Assembly: GCF_900107795.1 (NCBI RefSeq)
Contig: NZ_FNRL01000039.1
Coordinates: 792 to 45,849 of the forward strand
Length of the DNA stretch: 45,058 nt
Direction: 5' to 3'
Source of the DNA: Chitinophaga terrae (ex Kim and Jung 2007)
Lineage (GTDB): Bacteria; Bacteroidota; Bacteroidia; Chitinophagales; Chitinophagaceae
Shown here: positions 25,001 to 32,505 of the stretch, piece after piece
Layout of the letters: every line of letters begins with the position of its first letter
Numbering within the stretch: position 1 is the first letter of the stretch
Notes under the pieces: generated by a model
What the model saw: only the letters and a program-made list of their open reading frames with translations
The model's database searches: none
What the model was told of the DNA's origin: nothing
Translations under genes and position numbers: made by a program

Positions 25001-26185
25001 ATGGATATCCAGGCCCTAAGAAATGACACGCCAGGTTGTAAAAATGTTGTCCACTTCAATAATGCAGGCGCTTCTCTCATGCCGCAACAGGTACTGAAAG
25101 CCGTACAGGACTACCTTGAAACGGAAGCCGGCTACGGAGGCTACGAAACTGCCGCCAAATACCAGGAAAGGATCAATCAGTTCTATGATGCAGGCGCCAG
25201 GCTGCTGCACTGCCAACCCAGGAACATCGCCTTTACCACCAATGCAACGGATAGTTACATAAAAGCATTATCATCGATCCCTTTGCAAAAAGATGACGTT
25301 GTGTTGTTGACCAAAAACGATTATTCTTCCAACTTTATCTCCCTTCTTTCTCTCCGGGAAAGAACCGGCATACGATTAATTGAAATCAATAACAGCGCAA
25401 GCGGGGAATTAGACCTGAACGACCTGGAAGAAAAAATCAGGAAGTATCAGCCGAAGCTGTTATCTGTCACCCATATACCCACCAGTTCCGGACTGGTGCA
25501 ACCAGTAGATGAGATCGGCCAGCTCGTTAAACAACATGATATCTTTTACCTGTTGGATGCCTGCCAGTCTATAGGCCAGCTGGATGTAGACGCAATAAGT
25601 ACGCATGCCGACTTTATTTGTGGAACCAGCCGTAAATTTTTACGCGGCCCAAGGGGCGGCGGAATTTTGTATGTATCAGACAAGGCATTGGAAAGGAAGC
25701 TGACGCCCCTCTACCCTGATCTCGGCGCCGCGCTCTGGACCAGCAGGGATACTTACGAGGTGCTTAAGGATGCCAAAAGATTTGAGCTGTGGGAAAAGTC
25801 GTATGCCCTTATCATGGGTAGTATTGCAGCAATAGAATATGCAACCAACATTGGCCTGAACAATATCTGGCAACGGAACCAGGAACTGGTTGCCCTGCTG
25901 AGGAAAGAACTGACAGCAGCGGGCATGACCCTGCAGGACAAAGGACAAATACATAGCGCCATTATTACCTTCACTCTCCCTGTTCAGGCAAGCGGCGATA
26001 CGCTGAAAAAATACTTAAATGAAAGAGGCATCAATATATCCATCACTCCCAAAAGCTCCGCGGTAATTGATTTTGAAGAAAAAAATATCGACTGGGCAGC
26101 CAGGGTTTCCCCACATTATTATAACACGGAAGAAGAGATCCACATCCTTATTGATGCGTTAAGATCATTTAATAAACTATCATAA
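25001..26185 (+). CDS. Class V aminotransferase (PLP-dependent)
   Basis: 394 residues. Fold-type I pattern: 'VVHFNNAGASLMPQQVL' at the N-terminus, D186 in LLDACQSIGQ that pairs with the pyridine nitrogen, and the PLP lysine K212 in CGTSRKFLRGPRG. The family covers cysteine desulfurases, isopenicillin-N-epimerase-like enzymes and C-S lyases. No active-site cysteine loop typical of IscS/SufS was recognised, so a desulfurase role is not claimed. The start ATG is 35 bases downstream of a weak TACCTTCG -7-like element. The next gene begins 35 bases after the stop, so the pair is probably an operon with an alpha/beta hydrolase. Confidence 0.9.
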   Translation: MDIQALRNDTPGCKNVVHFNNAGASLMPQQVLKAVQDYLETEAGYGGYETAAKYQERINQFYDAGARLLHCQPRNIAFTTNATDSYIKALSSIPLQKDDVVLLTKNDYSSNFISLLSLRERTGIRLIEINNSASGELDLNDLEEKIRKYQPKLLSVTHIPTSSGLVQPVDEIGQLVKQHDIFYLLDACQSIGQLDVDAISTHADFICGTSRKFLRGPRGGGILYVSDKALERKLTPLYPDLGAALWTSRDTYEVLKDAKRFELWEKSYALIMGSIAAIEYATNIGLNNIWQRNQELVALLRKELTAAGMTLQDKGQIHSAIITFTLPVQASGDTLKKYLNERGINISITPKSSAVIDFEEKNIDWAARVSPHYYNTEEEIHILIDALRSFNKLS

Positions 26186-26220
26186 ATTTTTATATTATTT
26201 TAGGCCTATAACCTATAAAT

Positions 26221-27036
26221 ATGAAATCAAAACAAATCGCCATCGGCCAGCATCATCTTGCCTATTATGAGCAAAACAGCGAAGCGGATCACACCATTTT
26301 TTTTGTACATGGCAATTGCACTTCTTCCACAGCATGGAAAGAACAAATGAGCAGTCCTTTATTGAAAGATTACAGGCTGGTGGCGTTTGACCTGCCGGCT
26401 CACGGGCAGTCATCTACGTTTCCTTCCTATACTATGCCGGCATTGGGAGAAGTTATTCATACCGCCGCCAGCCAGTTAAACAAAAAAGGTGCGCAGTATA
26501 TTATTGCCGGGGTGTCTATCGGTACTAATGTTGTTGCTGAATCGCTGGCTTTCGGCCAGGAGGCGGCTGGTATTGTGCTGGCAGGCCCGTGTATCGTAGG
26601 AGGCAGTATTGGTTTGCAGGAAGTAGCCCTGCCGGATATAGATCTGCATGTAGGATTTGTTGAAGCAGCGCCGGTAGACGAGGTAAAAACATACGCCATC
26701 CTGGCGGGATTAGCCGAAAACAGCTCGCAGCTGGACGATTTTGTAACTGCATACTACCAGGCCGATAAAGCATTCAGACCAGCGCTCTGGGATAGTATCA
26801 TATCCGGCAGGCACAGCGATGAAATAGCCCTGCTGCAAAAGGCCGGTAAACCTGCCTTGGTGATCTTTGGAGCAGACGAGAAAATATGCGATATCAACTA
26901 CCTCGATAACGTCCGCCTGCCATTATGGAGAGATAAGATCTTCAAAATACCGGCAGCAGGTCACCTGGTTCAGTCGAACCAACCGGGTATATTTAGCCAA
27001 TACTTAAAGGAGTTTGCAGACGAAATAATTAAATAA
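26221..27036 (+). CDS. Alpha/beta hydrolase
   Basis: 271 residues, cytosolic (no signal peptide). It shows the oxyanion-hole HGN (VHGNCTSS), nucleophile elbow GVSIG with S99, acid D219 in 'IFGADEKICD' and H248 in 'IPAAGHLVQ', so the catalytic triad is complete. The cap region at about 130-190 is short and helical. The substrate is unknown; it could be an ester or thioester. It is the second gene of the operon with the class V aminotransferase, so both may act on one sulfur- or amino-containing metabolite. Its last 8 bases overlap the convergent LuxR-type gene. Confidence 0.9.
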   Translation: MKSKQIAIGQHHLAYYEQNSEADHTIFFVHGNCTSSTAWKEQMSSPLLKDYRLVAFDLPAHGQSSTFPSYTMPALGEVIHTAASQLNKKGAQYIIAGVSIGTNVVAESLAFGQEAAGIVLAGPCIVGGSIGLQEVALPDIDLHVGFVEAAPVDEVKTYAILAGLAENSSQLDDFVTAYYQADKAFRPALWDSIISGRHSDEIALLQKAGKPALVIFGADEKICDINYLDNVRLPLWRDKIFKIPAAGHLVQSNQPGIFSQYLKEFADEIIK

Positions 27037-27838
27037 GCTGGTTTTTAACGGCATAGGTGATCAGTTCTGTAGCATTGCCGGCGCCGCATTTTTCCATCAT
27101 ATTCCTGCGATGGGCGATGACGGTATGCTCGCTGAGGTAAAGCTTACGGGAGATCGCTTTGCTGGTAAGCCCTTCTGCTACATACAGCAATATTTCCTTT
27201 TCGCGTTTGGTAAAAAGGCTATCCTCTTTATGAATATAGTAAGCCTTTTTTGACACCTGGTTTCCTGCACCGAGGAAATGGGTATTATCTACCTTTTCCA
27301 CTACCTGGATCACGGGATTATCAGCTTTGAAATGTTCTACATTGGTTATTACGCCAAAGCTTAACAAAGGGTTTCCTTTACTGTCTGATTTAATAAAACA
27401 ATTGCGTTGCAGGAGATTGATATATCGTCCTCCTTTTGTCTGGAAACGGAAATTGTAGCTGAACACATAGTTGGGATGTTCTGCCGGCGGGATCTTTCTG
27501 AGTATAGACAGCCTGTCAGGAAAGATCTCTTCGTTGAACAAACGCAGATGGTCTTTCTGGTATTTATCCAGGGTTAAGGATAACCCATCCTTTATAAAAT
27601 CGCTGCACTGATAGCCTAATAATAGCTGCATCGATTTTGATACAACAGTATATTTGCCTGTAGTATAGTCCAGTAAATAGATCCAGGGAATGCTATGACT
27701 AAAAACCGAATTGCTGACGTCTGCAAAATGTAGTATACGCTCTAATCCTTCTGTTTGTAATTGCTCTCTGGAATAAGTTTGCTGTCTTATATGGTTGATA
27801 TATCCTAACCAGGAATTAGTATCTTTTTTTCTTTTCAT
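27029..27838 (-). CDS. PAS domain LuxR-type transcriptional regulator
   Basis: 269 residues. A PAS-like sensor spans about 40-170 ('SIPWIYLLDYTTGKYTVVSKSMQLLLGY', then 'FSYNFRFQTKGGRYINLLQRNCFI' typical of PAS/PAC). The C-terminal LuxR/GerE helix-turn-helix spans about 207-265 ('FTKREKEILLYVAEGLTSKAISRKLYLSEHTVIAHRRNMMEK'). It has no receiver or kinase domain, so it likely senses a ligand directly. It is transcribed divergently from an AraC regulator. The 74-base gap between the two starts holds a perfect 11-bp inverted repeat. Confidence 0.92.
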   Translation of the reverse strand: MKRKKDTNSWLGYINHIRQQTYSREQLQTEGLERILHFADVSNSVFSHSIPWIYLLDYTTGKYTVVSKSMQLLLGYQCSDFIKDGLSLTLDKYQKDHLRLFNEEIFPDRLSILRKIPPAEHPNYVFSYNFRFQTKGGRYINLLQRNCFIKSDSKGNPLLSFGVITNVEHFKADNPVIQVVEKVDNTHFLGAGNQVSKKAYYIHKEDSLFTKREKEILLYVAEGLTSKAISRKLYLSEHTVIAHRRNMMEKCGAGNATELITYAVKNQLI

Positions 27839-27863
27839 AGATACCGATTTAGGGGTTGCGTGA

Positions 27864-27907
27864 TATAAAGGTAACTAAAAATCACGGAACAGTTGCTTAC
27901 CTTTATA
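27864..27907. promoter_or_regulatory. Perfect 11-bp inverted repeat between two divergent regulators
   Basis: TATAAAGGTAA at 27864-27874 and its exact complement TTACCTTTATA at 27897-27907 are separated by 22 bases, with centres about 33 bases apart. Each arm also contains TACCTTTA, one mismatch from the TAnnTTTG -7 element pointing toward the nearer gene. It could be an operator, a pair of symmetric promoters, or both. Confidence 0.6.
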
Positions 27908-27912
27908 CCGTT

Positions 27913-28680
27913 ATGCAAATACCGCCGGCGCCCATATTGCAAGCATATATAAAACACTATTTGTTCCTGAGAACGAATGAAGTAAGGGGAATGAACAGGC
28001 TTCGCTTTTTTGCCGACGGAAATACCGGGATCGTTTTCTCAGAACAACTGGCCAATTCAGCAGGCCTGTTGCCGCGTACGCTGGTATACGGACAGCTCGA
28101 TACTTTCCAGGACCTGTATTGCACAGGGGTTACGGAAATGATGATAGCAGTATTGCAACCGTTAGGGTTATATCACCTTTTTAATCTTCCGCCGGCGGAG
28201 ATCGGGCAGCAAGGTATTTCACTCAGCGAAATCACAGGACCAAAGGCCGACAGGCTATGGGAACAGGTTTGCAACGCCAACCAACCCCGGGAAAAGATCA
28301 GGATCTTTGAGGCATTCATTCTGCCTCTTATCAACAAACCCTTACCCGCCGAACTGGAAAAGGCGCTTGAGTATATCGCCATAGAAAAAGGACAGGTGAA
28401 CATAACTGCATTATGTACCTTTACCGGCTGGCATGAAAGGAAGCTGGAACGATATTTTGCAACGCATATCGGCGTCGGCCCTAAAAAATATACAGATCTC
28501 ATCAGGATACAATCGTTTATCAAACAACTGAAAAAAGCGCCTAATCTTACCGCTGCCAGTCATGCCGCGGGGTATTATGATCAACCGCATCTTATCAGGA
28601 CATTCAGGAAACATACCGGCCTCACTCCTTCTCAATACTTACAGGCCAACCCGCTGGCCAGTAATTTTTTAGCTATTTAA
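27913..28680 (+). CDS. AraC family transcriptional regulator
   Basis: 255 residues from the ATG at 27913; an upstream in-frame start at 27856 lies inside the promoter repeat and would add no family sequence. The N-terminal sensor at about 1-130 resembles DUF6597-type domains ('PAPILQAYIKHYLFLRT', 'FFADGNTGIVF', 'LQPLGLYHLFNLP'). The C-terminal AraC double HTH at about 150-250 has 'LCTFTGWHERKLERYFATHIGVGPKKYTDLIRIQSFI' and 'AAGYYDQPHLIRTFRKHTGLTPSQY'. It is followed 56 bases later by a nitrilase-family gene on the same strand, a plausible target. Confidence 0.93.
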   Translation: MQIPPAPILQAYIKHYLFLRTNEVRGMNRLRFFADGNTGIVFSEQLANSAGLLPRTLVYGQLDTFQDLYCTGVTEMMIAVLQPLGLYHLFNLPPAEIGQQGISLSEITGPKADRLWEQVCNANQPREKIRIFEAFILPLINKPLPAELEKALEYIAIEKGQVNITALCTFTGWHERKLERYFATHIGVGPKKYTDLIRIQSFIKQLKKAPNLTAASHAAGYYDQPHLIRTFRKHTGLTPSQYLQANPLASNFLAI

Positions 28681-28724
28681 CAACCGATGTCGGAAATATA
28701 CATTTTTAGCATTCCCGTGTCCGT

Positions 28725-28732
28725 TAGTTTTG
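28725..28732 (+). promoter_or_regulatory. -7 element of the nitrilase gene, possibly leaderless
   Basis: TAGTTTTG is a perfect TAnnTTTG. It ends 4 bases before the ATG at 28737, so the predicted transcript would start at or very near the start codon. The -33 region is only T-rich. Confidence 0.4.
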
Positions 28733-28736
28733 GGGT

Positions 28737-29714
28737 ATGGAAAAGTTAAAAGTGGCTACCGCCCAATTCGAAAATAAAAGCAACGACAAAGCTTATAACT
28801 TATCGGTAATTGACAGGCTTTCAGCAAAAGCTGCAGCAGAAGGCAACCAGGTGATCGCTTTTCATGAATGTTCTGTAACCGGCTATTCTTTTGCCAGGAA
28901 GTTGTCGCGAAATGAAATGCTGGAACTGGCAGAGCCCATACCTGATGGACTTTCTGTGAAAACGCTGATAACAATTGCCGCTAAAAACAACATCGTTATA
29001 CTGGCCGGGCTTTTTGAAAAAGATGCCGATGATAAATTATACAAGGCATATGTATGCGTGGATAAAAACGGGTTGATCGCAAAATACAGGAAACTGCATC
29101 CTTTTATCAACCCGCATCTTACCCCTGGCGACAGCTACTGCATATTTGACCTGTATGGCTGGAAATGCGGTATCCTTATCTGTTATGATAACAACATCAT
29201 AGAAAATGTAAGAGCAACCAGGCTGCTGGGAGCTGATATCATTTTTATGCCGCATGTAACTATGTGCACCCCTTCTACCCGCCCCGGAGCAGGGTTTGTT
29301 GATCCCGCACTCTGGGAAAACCGGGAGAGCGATCCAACCTCCCTGCGCCTGGAGTTTGAAGGCATGAAAGGAAGGGGCTGGCTGATGAAATGGTTGCCCG
29401 CAAGAGCGTACGACAACGCGATATACGTTGTATTTTCCAACCCTATCGGGATGGATGATGACCAGTTAAAAAACGGATGCGCCATGATCCTCGACCCGTT
29501 CGGGGATATTTTAAGCGAATGCAAAACGTTGGGAGATGACTTTGCCAGCGCTGTATTAACGCCCGAAAAACTGACGCAGGCAGGCGGATACAGGTATATA
29601 CAGGCAAGAAGACCAGAGCTGTACAGGGATATACTTGGTCAACCGCATGCTTCTTCACAAAAAGTAGTATGGATGCAAAATGCAGACGGTAAAAATAACA
29701 ACAGCCAGCAGTAA
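28737..29714 (+). CDS. Nitrilase superfamily carbon-nitrogen hydrolase
   Basis: 325 residues. The Glu-Lys-Cys triad is complete: E44 in FHECSVTGY, K119 in YRKLHPF and C149 in GILICYDN. It would hydrolyse an amide, carbamoyl or nitrile bond in the cytoplasm. The branch is not fixed by sequence alone, but the 'HECSVTGYSF' and 'VTMCTPSTRPGAGFVDP' regions are more like amidase/beta-ureidopropionase-type members than true nitrilases. It lies just downstream of an AraC regulator and converges on a GMC oxidoreductase with a 21-base gap. Confidence 0.9.
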   Translation: MEKLKVATAQFENKSNDKAYNLSVIDRLSAKAAAEGNQVIAFHECSVTGYSFARKLSRNEMLELAEPIPDGLSVKTLITIAAKNNIVILAGLFEKDADDKLYKAYVCVDKNGLIAKYRKLHPFINPHLTPGDSYCIFDLYGWKCGILICYDNNIIENVRATRLLGADIIFMPHVTMCTPSTRPGAGFVDPALWENRESDPTSLRLEFEGMKGRGWLMKWLPARAYDNAIYVVFSNPIGMDDDQLKNGCAMILDPFGDILSECKTLGDDFASAVLTPEKLTQAGGYRYIQARRPELYRDILGQPHASSQKVVWMQNADGKNNNSQQ

Positions 29715-29728
29715 GAAGCTGGCTGTTA
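29698..29728 (-). terminator. Terminator of the GMC oxidoreductase gene
   Basis: A perfect 10-bp stem (AACAGCCAGC with its complement) has an 8-base loop. On the minus strand it is followed by GTTATTTTT. It overlaps the stop codon of the convergent nitrilase gene, so that gene's 3' end doubles as terminator sequence. Confidence 0.65.
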
Positions 29729-29735
29729 CCTATCT

Positions 29736-31466
29736 CTATAAATTTCCTTTCTTCAGTTCTTCAACTGCATAATCAACCGCCCTGGCAGTAAGGGCCATAT
29801 ATGTTAAAGAAGGGTTCTGATTACCTACGGAAGTCATGCATGCGCCATCTGTTACAAAAACGTTCCTGCATGCATGCAACTGATTCCATTTATTCAATAA
29901 GGAGGTTTTAGGATCTTTTCCCATCCTGACGCCTCCCATTTCGTGGATGTCCAGTCCCGGCGCCTGGTTGGTATCCCAGGTATAAATATCTTTGCAGCCG
30001 GCCTTTTCCAGCATCTCAACACCCTGGGCCTGGAAATCTTTCATCGACGCTATATCATTATCATCATACCCTACAGCAGTAACCAGCAAAGGCATGTCCC
30101 ATTCGTCGCGCTGCTCTTTGCTGAGGCGTACATGATTCTCCTTTTTAGGAATAGTTTCTCCCTGCATCCCCATATACACCGACCAGCCGCCTGGTTCGCC
30201 CAATCCGTCTTTCCAGGCCGCGCCTATGCCATCTTTCCCATATGCATTCCCCCAGCCGCTCCTGCCAACGCTATAATACATCATGTAGCCGCCAAGGAAA
30301 GGCATATCGCGTTTAAAAACATTCCTGAACGAAGGAATAAACGCCGCTGTAGGCCGGCGGCCGTAGTAGTATTTATCCTCAAATCCTTCCATGCGGGCGC
30401 CTATGCTTCCGCGGTAATTATGGAAAGCAATGTACCTGCCCAGCAGGTCATTTTCATTACCCAGACCATTGGCAAACCGGTTGGAAACGGAATTCAGCAA
30501 AATCAGGTTAGTATTGAGCGTACCGGCATTTACGAAGATCACCTTTGCAAAATATTCCGTGGCTTTTTTGGTATGGGCGTCTATTACTCTCACTCCTGTT
30601 GCCTTTCCCTTTGCTTCATCATAGATCACAGAATGCACAACTGAGTCGGGTTTCAGGGTCAGATTCCCTGTTTTGGCAGCCCAGGGCAAGGTAGAGGAGT
30701 TAGAGCTGAAATAGCCTCCAAAAGGGCATCCGCGTTCGCAAAGACTTCTTGCCTGGCATTGATTGCGCCCTTGCTGATAATGTACATCCTGTGGCTTGGT
30801 CAGATGGGCGCAACGGCCAATGATAACATGTCGGTCGTTATAATGTTCTTTAACTTTCTGTTGAATATGCTTTTCTGCGCAGTTCAGTTCCCAGGGCGGA
30901 AGAAATTCGCCGTCGGGCAGGTTCACCAACCCGTCTTTATTTCCGCTGATGCCTACAAACTTTTCTACATGGCTGTACCAGGGCGCCAGGTCGTTGTACC
31001 CGATAGGCCATTCCACTGCATACCCATCGCGGGCGGGCGATTCAAATTCAAACCTGCTCCAGCGCTGGGTCTGACGCCCCCAGATCAGGGATTTGCCGCC
31101 AACCTGGTATCCACGGATCCAGTCGAAGGGTTTTTCCTGTACATAAGGATGCTCTTTATCTTTTACGATGAAGTGAGCGGATGTTTCATTAAACGCATAA
31201 CATCTTGCCGCTATAGGATTATCGTGGCTTTCGGATAAGGATACCCGTCCCCTGTGCGGGAAGTCCCACGGATTTTTGGTGGCGGTAGGATAATCTTTCA
31301 GGTGCTTTACATCTCTTCCTCTTTCCAATACCAGGGTTTTCAACCCTTTTTCACAAAATTCTTTTGCCGCCCATCCTCCGCTGATCCCTGAGCCTATTAC
31401 AATTACATCGTAAGTGTTTGCCGCGGTTCCCCGGGTATTGATCTGAACGCTGTCCACTGTTAACAT
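29736..31466 (-). CDS. GMC family FAD-dependent oxidoreductase
   Basis: 576 residues. The FAD-binding Rossmann motif is near the N-terminus (VIGSGISGGWAAKE), the GMC substrate region is in the middle, and the C-terminal active-site pair is H in 'GLDIHEMGGVRMG' and N in 'GNQNPSLTYMALTARA'. Bacteroidota homologues oxidise sugars or alcohols and are often paired with a gluconate 2-dehydrogenase subunit 3-like gene. No such partner is present here. There is a cysteine-rich stretch 'CQARSLCERGCPFGGYF', typical of this subgroup. No clear signal peptide is visible. The gene is monocistronic. Confidence 0.93.
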   Translation of the reverse strand: MLTVDSVQINTRGTAANTYDVIVIGSGISGGWAAKEFCEKGLKTLVLERGRDVKHLKDYPTATKNPWDFPHRGRVSLSESHDNPIAARCYAFNETSAHFIVKDKEHPYVQEKPFDWIRGYQVGGKSLIWGRQTQRWSRFEFESPARDGYAVEWPIGYNDLAPWYSHVEKFVGISGNKDGLVNLPDGEFLPPWELNCAEKHIQQKVKEHYNDRHVIIGRCAHLTKPQDVHYQQGRNQCQARSLCERGCPFGGYFSSNSSTLPWAAKTGNLTLKPDSVVHSVIYDEAKGKATGVRVIDAHTKKATEYFAKVIFVNAGTLNTNLILLNSVSNRFANGLGNENDLLGRYIAFHNYRGSIGARMEGFEDKYYYGRRPTAAFIPSFRNVFKRDMPFLGGYMMYYSVGRSGWGNAYGKDGIGAAWKDGLGEPGGWSVYMGMQGETIPKKENHVRLSKEQRDEWDMPLLVTAVGYDDNDIASMKDFQAQGVEMLEKAGCKDIYTWDTNQAPGLDIHEMGGVRMGKDPKTSLLNKWNQLHACRNVFVTDGACMTSVGNQNPSLTYMALTARAVDYAVEELKKGNL

Positions 31467-31895
31467 AGCTATTGTTTTTAAAGATGTTCACTGGTTTATG
31501 ATGATAGGATATGTGTTAGATCCATTACAGGTTATTAATAACAGAGAAAGATTAGTTTCTCATAAGGTGGAACTGGGCATTCAAATTATAAATTTTCCCA
31601 GGCAAATAAAAGCATATTGCTAAAATTTATTTCAATGCTTCTTCGTGCTGATAGCCGGTAAAGGAATGGAAAAAAGAAGTGCCTGACCGGAGCGGGGAAA
31701 AATTGGGTAAAGGTGTTGCCATTCTCATCAATCTTCGTCACTCAGAACATTCATTTTACGCTGCTAATGCATCCTGCGCTAACCGGCCACCCTGTTTAAA
31801 CCCTCTACAGGCTTGTATATAAACCAAACCCGATGTTTTGCAGCCAACGGAGCAACCTGCTACCCGCTTAGCATAAAACTTGCAGCGGCTAAGGT
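31467..31895. other. Intergenic region with no gene seen
   Basis: Lies between the GMC oxidoreductase (minus) and the KTSC gene (plus). A minus-strand frame at 31756-32043 is cysteine-rich near its end but mostly antisense to the KTSC gene and matches nothing I recognise. No complete promoter pair was identified. Confidence 0.45.
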
Positions 31896-32093
31896 ATGCC
31901 TTCATCTGTTGTTGCACATATGATCTATAAACCCGAAACCCAAACATTGCGTATCGTTTACGTATCAGGAATGGTATATGATTATAGCCCGGTTCCGGAA
32001 TCCGTTTACCAGGAAATGAAGGCTGCCTTTTCAAAAGGAACATTTCTGAACGAAAAGATCAAAGGGCGCTATCCGTATAAAAAAGTGAATTAA
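31896..32093 (+). CDS. KTSC domain protein
   Basis: 65 residues, essentially a single KTSC domain: 'SSVVAHMIYKPETQTLRIVYVSGMVYDYSPVPESVYQEMKAAFSKGTFLNEKIKGRYPYKKV'-type order of elements, shown here by the YSPVP turn and the K-G-x-F-L-N-E-K-I end. The name comes from lysine tRNA synthetase-associated C-terminal occurrences. Free-standing copies are small cytosolic proteins of unknown function, possibly nucleic-acid binding. The gene is short but complete. It is followed at once by a decayed SGNH hydrolase. Confidence 0.82.
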   Translation: MPSSVVAHMIYKPETQTLRIVYVSGMVYDYSPVPESVYQEMKAAFSKGTFLNEKIKGRYPYKKVN

Positions 32094-32100
32094 GCCAGTA

Positions 32101-32505
32101 TCCTTCATACGAGATTGCGTCACACTAAACCTGGGCTATGCCTCCGCGCAACGACTGATGCAGCTAAAAGACTCCATCAATCTTCTTTTCGGAGATAAAG
32201 CCATTGATTTCTGGACAGGGCTTGGCTACCCCAACGGCTATATCGACAGCCTTTATAACAGCGGAGATGATGTGCATTTTAATGCAGCCGGTCAACGCAT
32301 CCTTTTTGAACGCGGGGTAGCAAAGAACATCCCTTCGGTGTTATGCGGCAGTACAGCCAGGCACGCATAGCCCGTAGAAGCAGCACCAACCTTCAAACCA
32401 TTGGTAGCAGGATTTTCAAACACACCTGCTTCAACAATAAAAATATACCCGAATCCTGCCACCTCTTATGTCTCTTTGCCTTCTTTGCGCCTCTGCGTGA
32501 AACTA
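32101..32505 (+). pseudogene. Decayed SGNH/GDSL hydrolase with T9SS sorting tail
   Basis: The C-terminal end of an SGNH hydrolase is visible in one frame, including 'GDDVHFNAAGQRILFER', the block with the catalytic Asp and His. A TAG at about 32368-32370 then interrupts it. The same frame continues after the stop into 'STIKIYPNPATSYVSL', the start of a T9SS type A sorting domain. The catalytic serine block and most of the N-terminus are missing, and the sorting domain breaks off into low-complexity sequence. This was once a secreted esterase or lipase. It lies between the KTSC gene and the minus-strand glycan regulator. Confidence 0.7.

Noticed and set aside
29943..30644. 233-residue plus-strand ORF
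   Set aside because: It is antisense to the GMC oxidoreductase and has no recognisable motif.
31756..32043. Cysteine-rich minus-strand ORF of 95 residues
   Set aside because: It is mostly antisense to the KTSC gene and has no family match I can name.
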